64,000 nucleotides of DNA, taken from Aegilops tauschii subsp. strangulata (lineage: Eukaryota; Streptophyta; Magnoliopsida; Poales; Poaceae). The notes below the pieces were generated by a model. The model saw only the letters and a list, made by a program, of their open reading frames with translations. It made no database searches and was not told where the DNA came from. The position numbers and the translations under genes were made by a program. Shown piece after piece: positions 56,069-64,000 of this stretch (position 1 is the first letter of the stretch; each line of letters opens with the position of its first letter). The stretch lies in NCBI RefSeq assembly GCF_002575655.3, contig NC_053037.3:569014880-569078879 (forward strand). The letters are read 5' to 3'.

Positions 56069-57741
56069 TGTTGGGGAACGTTTACATGGAAAACAAAAAT
56101 TTTCAACGCACACGCAAGATATATCCATGGAGATGCATAGCTACGAGAGGGGAGAGCATCTACATACCCTTGTAGGTCGCTAAGAGGGAGTGTTTATCAA
56201 CGCGGTTGATGTAGTCGTACACCTTCACAATCCGTCCCGATCAAGTATCGAACGTACGGCACCTCCGCGTTCAGCACATGTTCAGCTCGATGACGTCCTC
56301 GCCTTCTCGATCCAGCAAGAGAGGCGAAGTAGTAGATAAGTTCCGGTAGCACGACGGCATGATGACGGTGGTGGTGAAGAACAATCTCCGTAGGGCTTCG
56401 CCAAGCACAACATAAACTATGACGGAGGATAAACTAGAGGGGGCGGGGTTGCTGGCACACGGCTTGGTGAATCTTGATGTGTGTTCCGGGTGCTAGCCCT
56501 GCCCCTCTATTTGTGTTGAGTCCTGGGGTTGTTTCTTGGAGAAAGATCCTTCTCAAAATCGTTTTAGTCCGCAAGGCAAGAGTCCTTCTCGGACTCCAAG
56601 ACCAGATGCCAGGGTCCTCGGCGTCTGGCCCCAGACCCCAGGGTCCCTGGTGTATGGCCCCTGGCCTCCGCAAAACGTCCTTTTGCACCTTCCTAAAGCC
56701 CCGTGGGCTTTACCCCTTGGCCCAAATAAAGTGTTCTCGCACCAGAACATTTTGGGAAACATCCAAAACACCTTCCGGAGACCAAACACTATTATCCCAT
56801 ATATCAGTCTTTACCTCCGGACCATTTTGGAGCTTCTCGTCATGTCTGTGGTCTCAGTTGGGACTCCGAACAACATTCGGTCACCAACATACATAACTCA
56901 TATAATACTATATCATCAACGAACGTTAAGCGTGCGGACTCTACGGGTTCGAGAATGATGTTGACATGACCGAAACGCTTCTCCGGTCAATAACCAATAG
57001 CGGGACATGGATGTCCATATTGGTTCCTACATATTCTACGAAGATCTTTATCGGTCGAACCTTTATGACAATGTACATAGTTCCCTTTGTCTGTCGGTAT
57101 GTTACTTGCCCGAGATTTGATCGTCGGTATCTCCATACCTAGTTCAATCTTGTTACCGACAAGTCTCTTTACTCGTTTTGTATTACATCATCTCGTAATT
57201 GACTTCTTAGTCACTTTGGATGCAAGCTTCTTGTGATGCTGTATTACCAAGAGGGCCCAGAGATAACTCTCCGTCATACGAAGTGACAAATCCCAATCTT
57301 TATTCACGGCAACCCAGCAGACACCTTCGGAGATACCTGTAGAGCATCTTTATGATCACCCAGTTACATTGTGACGTTTGATAGCACACAAGGTATTCCA
57401 CCGGTATCCGGGAGTTGCATGATCTCATGGTCAAAGAAATATGTATAGGACATTAAGAAGGCAGTAGCAATAAGAGGAACAATCATATGCTAAGCTAACG
57501 GATGAGTCTTGTCCGCTATCAAATGACAACTCATGTCTATGGTCAGGAAACTTTACCAATCTTTTGATCAACGAGCTAGTCTAGTAGAGGTATACTAGGG
57601 ACTTGGTATTTTCTTGTGTATTCACACATGTATTTAAGTTTCCAATCAATACAATTCTATCATGAATAATAAACCTTTATCATGATTAAGGAAATATAAT
57701 AATAACCACTTTATTATTGCCTCTAGGGCATATTTCCAATA
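56069..57741 (-). repeat. Copia C 3' LTR (left)
   Basis: Plus-strand ends are TGTTGGGGAACG and GGGCATATTTCCAATA; in the element's sense it starts TATTGGAAATATGCCC, so its first dinucleotide has changed from TG to TA. It has two copies of the 29-bp CAGGGTCC unit (56610 and 56639). The length is 1673 bp. The short 57742-57794 next to it holds the purine tract region. Confidence 0.9.
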
Positions 57742-57794
57742 GTCGCATACTTGCACTAGAGTCAATAATCTAGATTACATAGTAATGAATCTAA

Positions 57795-60700
57795 CACCCA
57801 TGAAGTCTTGGTGTTGATCATGTTTTGCCCGTGAGAGAGGTTTAGTCAATGGGTCTGCAATATTCAGATTTGTATGTATTTTTGCAAATTTCTATGTCTA
57901 CAATGCTGTGCATGGAGCTACTCTAGCTAATTGCTCCCACATTCAATACGTTTCGATATTGAAACTCAGAGTGATATGGATCAGTGTCAAAGCTTGCATC
58001 GACGTAACCCTTTACGACGAACTCTTCATCACCTCCATAACCGAGAAACATTTCCTTAGTACTCTTAGGTACCCAAGGATAATTTTGACCGCTGTCCAGT
58101 GATCCACTCCTGGATCACTATTGTACCCACTTGCCAAACTCATGGCAAGGCACACATCAGGTTGGTACACAACATGGCATATATAATAGAACATATGGCT
58201 GAGGCATAGGGAATGACTTTCATTCTCTCTCTATCTTGTGCCATGGTCCGGCTTTGAGTCTTACTCAACCTTGCAATACAGGCAAGAACCCTTGCTTTGT
58301 GAAAGTCCTAATCTATCCCTATAGATCTTGATGCCCAATATATATGCAGCTTCATCAAGGTCTTTCATTGAAAAATTCTTATTCAAGTATTCTTTTATGC
58401 TATCCAGAAATTCTATATCATTTCCAATCAGTAATATGTCATCCACATATAACACCAGAAATGCTACAGAGCTCCCACTCACTTTCTTATAAATACAAGC
58501 TTCTCCGTAAGCCTGTATAAAACCATCTGGTTTGATCACATCATCAAAGCGTATATTCCAACCCCAAGATGCTTGCACCAGTCCATAAATAGATCGCTGG
58601 AGTTTGCACACTTTGTTAGCACCTTTAGGATCGAAAAAAAACTTCTGGTTGCATCATATACAACTCTTCTTTAAGAAACCCATTAAGGAATGCAGTTTTG
58701 ACTTCCATTTGCCAGATTTCATAATCATAAAATGCGGCAATTTCTAACACGATTCGGACAGACTTAAGCATCGCTACAGGCGAGAGTCTCATCATAGTCA
58801 ACCCTCTGAACTTGTCGAAAACCTTTGGCGATAAGTCGAGCTTTGTAGACAGTAATATTACCATCAGCGCCCGTCTTCTTCTTGAAGATCCATCTATTCT
58901 CAATGGCTTGCCGATCATCGGGCAAGTCCACAAAAGTCCATACTTGGTTCTCATACATGGATCCTATCTCAAATTTCATGGCGTCAAGCCATTTGTCAAA
59001 ATCTGGGCTCATCATAGCTTCTTCATAGTTTGTAGGTTCGCTGTTGTCTAACAACATGACTTCCAGGACAGGATTACCATACCACTCTGGTGTGGTACGT
59101 GTTCTGGTCGACCTATGAGGCTCAGTACTAACTTGATCTGAAGTTTCATGATCATCATCATTAGCTTCCTCTCTAGTTGGTGTAGGCATCACATGAATTG
59201 TTTTCTTTGATGTACTACTTTCCAATTCGAGAGAAGGTACAACTACCTCATCGATTTCTACTTTTCTCACACTCACTTCTATCGAGAGAAACTCCTTCTC
59301 TAGAAATGACCCATTCTTAGCCACAAAGATCTTGCCTTCGGATTTGTGGTAGAAGGTGTACCCAATAGTTTCTTTAGCGTATCCTATGAAGATGCACTTC
59401 TCTGATTAGGGTTTAAGCTTATCAGGCTGTAGCCTTTTGACATAAGCGTCGCATCCCCAAATTTTAAGAAACGATAGCTTAGGTTTCTTGCCAAACCATA
59501 GTTCATACTGTGTCATCTCAACAGATTTAGACAGTGCCCTATTTAACGTGAATGCGGCTATCTCTAATGCATAACCCCAAAACGATAAAGGCAAATCGGC
59601 AAGAGACATCATAGAATGCACCATATCTAATAAAGTACGAGTTGTTCAGACACACCATTTTGCTGTGTTGTTCCAGGTAGCATGAGTTGTGAAACAATTC
59701 CACAATGTATTAAATGAAGGCCAAACTCATAGCTCAAATATTCGCCTCCGAGATCAGATCATAGAAACTTTATTTTCTTTTCATGATGATTCTCCACTTC
59801 ACTCTGAAATTCTTTGAACTTTTCAAATGTTTCAGACTTGTGTTTCGTGAAGTAGATATACCCATACCTACTCAAATCATCTGTGAAGGTTAGAAAATAA
59901 CGATACCCTCCGCATGCCACAACACTCATCGGACCGCATACATCAGTGTGTATTATTTCCAGTAAGTCATTAGCTCGCTCCATTATTCCGGAGAATGGAG
60001 TTTTAATCATCTTACCCATGAGTCTTGGTTCGCAAGTATCAAATGATTGATAATCAAGTGATTCCAAAAGTCCATCTGCATGGAGTTTCTTCATGCGCTT
60101 TACACCAATATGACCTAAACGGTAGTGCCACAAGTATGTTGCACTATCATTATCAACTTTACATCTTTTGCCATCGATATTATGAATATGTGTATCACTA
60201 CGATCGAGATTCAACAAGAATAGAAATTTCATCAAAGGTGCATGACCATAAAAGGTATTACTCACATAAATAGAACAACCATTATACTCTGATTTGAATG
60301 AATAACCGTCTTGCATTAAAAAAGATCCAGATATAATGTTCATGCTCAACGCTGGCACCAAATAACAATTATTGAGGTCTAAAACTAATCTCGAAGGTAG
60401 ATGTAGAGGTAGTGTGCCGACGGCGATCACATTGACCTTGGAACCATTCCCGATGTGCATCGTCACCTCGTCCTTAGCCAATCTTCGTTTATTTTGTAGC
60501 TCCTGTTTCAAGTTACAAATATGAGCAACCGAACCAGTATGAAATACCTAGGCGCTACTACGAGCATTAGTAAGGTACACATCAATAACATGTATATCAA
60601 ATATACCTTTGTTCACTTTGCGATCCTTCTTATCTGCAAAGTATTTGGGGCAGTCCCGCTTTCAGTGACCATTTCCCTTGCAGTAGAAGCACTCAGTTTC

Positions 60701-61443
60701 AGGCTTGGGTCCAACTTTGGGCTTCTTCACGGGAGCGTCAACTTTCTTGTCGTTCTTCTTGAAGTTCCGTTTCTTTTCCTTGCCCTTTTTCTTCAAACTA
60801 GTGTTCTTCTTAACCATCAACACTTGATGCTCCTTCTTGATTTCTACCTCCGCCGATTTCATCATCGCGAAGAGCCCGAGAATTATTTTCGTCATCCTTT
60901 GCATATTATAGTTCATCACGAACCCTTTGTAGCTTGGTGGCAATGACTGAAGAACTCTGTCAATAACACTCTCAACTGGAATATCAATTCCCAGCTGAGT
61001 CAAGTGGTTATGACACCAGAAGTTTTGAGTATGTGTTCACTTACATAAATGTTTTACTCCATCTTACAACTAGAGAACTTGTTGGAGACTTCATATCTCT
61101 CAACCCAGGCATTTGCTTGAAATATTAAATTCATCTCTTGGAACATCTCATATGCTCCGTGGCGTTCAAAACGCTTATGAAGTCCCGGTTCTGAGCCATA
61201 GAGCATGGCACACTGAACTATCGAGTAGTCATCAGATCGAGCCTGTCAGACGTTCATGACATCTGCTTCAGCTCCTGCAGCAGGTCTGTCACCTAGCGGT
61301 GCATCAAGGACATAATTCTTCTGTGTAGCAATGAGGATAGTCCTCAAGTTACAGTCCCAGACTGTGTAGTTGCTACCATCATCTTTCAACTTAGCTTTCT
61401 CTAGGAACGCATTAAAATTCAAGGGAACGATAGCACAGGCCAT
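57795..61443 (-). pseudogene. Copia C gag-pol polyprotein (broken)
   Basis: Gag starts at the ATG at 61443 with MACAIVPLNFNAFLEKAKL, the normal start of this lineage, and continues with KNYVLDAPLGDRPAAGAEAD. The zinc knuckle CFYCKGNGH is followed by a stop in place of Trp near 60664. Integrase: LWHYRLGHIGVKRMKKLH, IHTDVCGPM, FLTFTDDLSRYGYIYF (60190-59760); CEPR replaces the CExC zinc pair. RT: MYENQVWTFVDLPDD (58950) to ACIYKKVSGS, LYVDDILLIGND with the catalytic Asp pair intact at 58438-58449, and ILGIKIYRDR. RNase H: DHWTAVKIILGYLR (58100). The end is near ADPLTKPLS (57860-57830). Stops and frameshifts occur at about 61244, 61015, 60548, 59757, 59400 and 58620. Confidence 0.88.
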
Positions 61444-62690
61444 TGATCTAGAACATAGATATGCAAAAAATATTAAGACTAAGTTCATGATAGATTTTAG
61501 TTCAAATAATCAAATTACTAATTAACACCCACTTAAATCAATATCCCTCAAGTTGTATAAGTGATACATGATCCAAATCAACTAACCCATGTCCGATCAT
61601 CACATAAGATGGGGTAGTCTTCAATAGTGAACATCTGTATGTTGATCATGTCTACTATATGACTCACGTTCGACCTTTTAGTCTCAAGTGTTCCGAGACC
61701 ATGAATGTACATGCTAGGCTTGTCAAGTTTAACCCAAGTATTCTGCATGTGCAAAACTGGCTTACACCCATTGTATGTGAACGTAGAGTCTATCACACCC
61801 AATCATCACGAGGTCCTTCAAAATGATGAACTTTTGCAATGGTGCATACTTAGGGAGAACACTTTTATGTTGAAATTAAGTGAAGGGATCATCTTATAAT
61901 GCTACCTTCGTTCTAAGAAAAATAAGATGCATAAAGGATAAACATCACATGCAATCAAAAATATGTGACATGATATGGCCATCATCATCTTGTGCTTTTG
62001 ATCTCCATTTCCAAAGCATCGACATGATCTCCAGCGTCATCGGCAGGACACCTTGATCTCCATCATAGCGTCGGGGTCGGCTCGCTAACTATTGCTAACA
62101 CATAGCAACAAAATAAAAGCAATTACATGGCGCTTAAATGATTGACACACAATTCATACAATAATTAAAGACAACCCTAAGGCTCCTGCCGGTTGTCGTA
62201 CTCATCGACATGAAAGTCGTGAACTTATTAAAAAACATGATCATCTCATACATCAACATATATCCCATCATATCTTGACCATATCACATCACAAGATGCC
62301 CTGCAAAAACAAGTTAGATGTTCTCTACTTTGTTGTTGCAAAGTTTACATGGCTACCACGGGCAACTAGCAAGAACCGTTCTTAACTACGCAAAACCACA
62401 ACGGTGATGATCAAGTTTGTTGTTTTAACCTTCTACAAGGACTGCCCGTAGTCAAATTCGATTCAACTAAAGTAGGACAAACAGACACCCGCCAGCTACC
62501 TTTATGCAAAACAAGTTGCATGTCAGTTGGTGGAACCGGTCTCATGTACGTGGACATGTAAGGTTGGTCCAGGCCGCTTCATCCCACAATGCCGCCGAAT
62601 CAAAATAAGACGTTGGTGGTAAGCAGTATGAACATCACCACCCACAACTCCTTTGTGTTCTACTTGTGCATATCATGTACGCATAGACCT
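61444..62690 (-). other. Copia C leader region
   Basis: This is the untranslated region between the primer-binding site and gag on the minus strand. It is similar to the leaders of Copia A and B. No gene is seen. Confidence 0.7.
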
Positions 62691-62703
62691 GGCTCTGATA
62701 CCA
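62691..62703 (-). promoter_or_regulatory. Primer-binding site of Copia C
   Basis: On the minus strand TGGTATCAGAGCC, one base inside the 5' LTR, complementary to initiator Met-tRNA. Confidence 0.92.
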
Positions 62704-62704
62704 C

Positions 62705-64000
62705 TGTTGGGAAAATTTGCATGCAAAACAAAAATTTTCTACGCACAAGCAAGATCTATCCATGGAAACGCATAGCTACGAGAGGGGAGAGCATCTACAT
62801 ACCCTTGCAGATCGCTAAGCGGAAATGTTTATCAACGCGGTTGATGCAGTCGTACACCTTCACGATCCGTCCCGATCAAGTACCGAACATACGGCACGTC
62901 CGCGTTCAGCACACGTTCAGCTCGATGACGTCCACGCCTTCTCGATCCAGCAAGAGAGGCGAAGTAGTAGATGAGTTCCGGCAGCATGACGGCGTGGTGA
63001 CGATGGTGGTGAAGAACAATCTCCATAGGGCTTCCCCAAGCACAATGGGAACTATGACGGAGGATAAACTAGAGGGGCGGGGTTGCCGGCACAAGGCTTG
63101 GGGAATCTTGATGTGTCCCGGGTGCTAGACCTGCCCCTCTATTCATATGTTGAACCCTCGGGTCGTTTCTTGGAGAAAGAGCCTCCTCAAAGTTGGTTTA
63201 GCCCACAAGGCAAGAGTCCTTCTCGGACTCCAGGACCAGACGTCAGGGTCCACGGCGTCTGGCCCCAGACGCCAGGGTCCTCGGCGTCTGGCCCCAGACG
63301 CCAGGGTCCTCGGCGTCTGGCCCCAGATGCCAGGGTCCCTGGCGTTTGGCTCTGGCCTCCGCAAAACTTCCTTTGTCACCTTCCTAAAGCCCCGTGGGCT
63401 TTACCCCTTGGCCTAAATAAAGTGTTCTCGCACCGAAACATTTCTGAGAACATCCGAAACCCCTTCCGAAGACCAAACACTATAATCCCATATATCAATC
63501 TTTACCTCCGGACCATTCCGGGGCTCCTCGACATGTCTGCGATCTCATCCGGGACTCCGAGCAACATCCGGTCACCAACATACATAACTCATATAATACT
63601 ATATCGTCAAAGAACGTTAAGCGTGCGCACCCTATGGGTTCGAGAATGATGGAGACATAAGTGAGATGCTTCTCCGGTCAATAACCAACATCGGGACCTG
63701 GTTGTCCATATTGCTTCCTACATATTCTACGACGATCTTTTTTGGTTGAACCTTTATGACAAAATACGTAGTTCCCTTTGTCTATCGGTATGTTATTTTC
63801 CTGAGATTCATTCGTCGGTATCTCCATACCTAGTTCAGTCTCGTTACCGGCAAGTCTCTTTAGTCGTTCCGTAATACATCATCTCATAAATAACTTCTTA
63901 ATCACTTTTCTTGCAAGCTTCTTTTGATGCTGTATTACCGAGAGGGCCCAGAGATACCTCTCCGTCATACGGAGTGACAAATCCCAATCTTGATTCACGC
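62705..64000 (-). repeat. Copia C 5' LTR (right), partial
   Basis: It matches the left LTR and continues past the window end; 1296 bp are visible. It has four copies of the palindromic 29-bp unit. Confidence 0.93.
63226..63359. repeat. Palindromic 29-bp minisatellite in the Copia C 5' LTR
   Basis: CAGGGTCC marks the units at 63244, 63273, 63302 and 63331. Each unit contains CCAGACGCC and its complement GGCGTCTGG, so one strand can form hairpins. The other LTR of the same element has two units. Confidence 0.9.

Larger units (their letters stand above)
56069..64000 (-). mobile_element. Copia C: BARE/WIS/Angela-lineage LTR retrotransposon, minus strand (cut by window end)
   Basis: The left LTR (56069-57741) is the 3' LTR in the element's sense; the right LTR starts at 62705 and runs past the window. 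The primer-binding site is at 62691-62703 on the minus strand. Gag-pol is on the minus strand. Its LTRs are clearly related to those of Copia A and B but are a different subfamily, with a palindromic 29-bp minisatellite. The left target duplication candidate is GTTTA (56064-56068); the right one lies outside the window. Confidence 0.93.

Overview
This window is intergenic DNA from a large grass genome. It is almost certainly a member of the Triticeae (wheat, Aegilops, barley or rye relatives). The evidence is three LTR retrotransposons of the BARE/WIS/Angela Copia lineage, CACTA transposons with CACTAGTAGAAA-type ends and CCGGTT/AACCGG subterminal repeats, a Tourist MITE, a Stowaway relic, and GC-rich leaders typical of grass transposon genes. 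The species cannot be named from the window. I found no host single-copy gene, tRNA or rRNA gene.

Layout. (1) Positions 1 to about 14330 hold a decayed Ty3/Gypsy gag-pol. A CACTA element (CACTA-1, 2432-11220, target duplication GGT) splits it inside the protease domain. CACTA-1 has lost its main transposase. It keeps a small two-exon gene for a coiled-coil protein with a C-terminal membrane segment (broken by one stop) and a long spliced gene that joins a Ptta/En/Spm-type transposase domain to a Ulp1-like cysteine protease (broken). (2) Positions 14331-15784 are older flanking DNA with a degraded transposase remnant, a Stowaway relic and a 118-bp Tourist MITE. (3) Positions 15785-55734 are a second CACTA element (CACTA-2, target duplication GCA), transcribed on the minus strand, with the same gene plan and the large tnp2-type transposase. 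Its small membrane-protein gene is intact. (4) CACTA-2 is opened at 18957 by Copia A (18958-46973, duplication GAGGA). The 5' LTR of Copia A is opened by a large-LTR element, called L here (20186-39653). The right LTR of L is opened by Copia B (29814-38482, duplication CTCGC). (5) After about 330 bp of unassigned DNA comes Copia C on the minus strand (56069 to beyond 64000).

The most interesting content is element L. It has LTRs of about 4 kb and an internal region of only 2.7 kb with no gag, protease, integrase or reverse transcriptase. Instead it carries two tandem, paralogous minus-strand genes, each with its own TATA box 60-70 bp upstream, whose products resemble the double-stranded RNA-binding fold. 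Second is the small tail-anchored coiled-coil gene shared by both CACTA elements. Third, Copia A and B share the same disabling mutations but inserted at different times, which implies a defective family moved by enzymes supplied in trans.

Insertion order from the nesting: CACTA-2, then Copia A, then L, then Copia B; and separately Gypsy before CACTA-1. All polyproteins here are broken. Boundaries of LTRs and target duplications were read base by base; limits of decayed domains are approximate.
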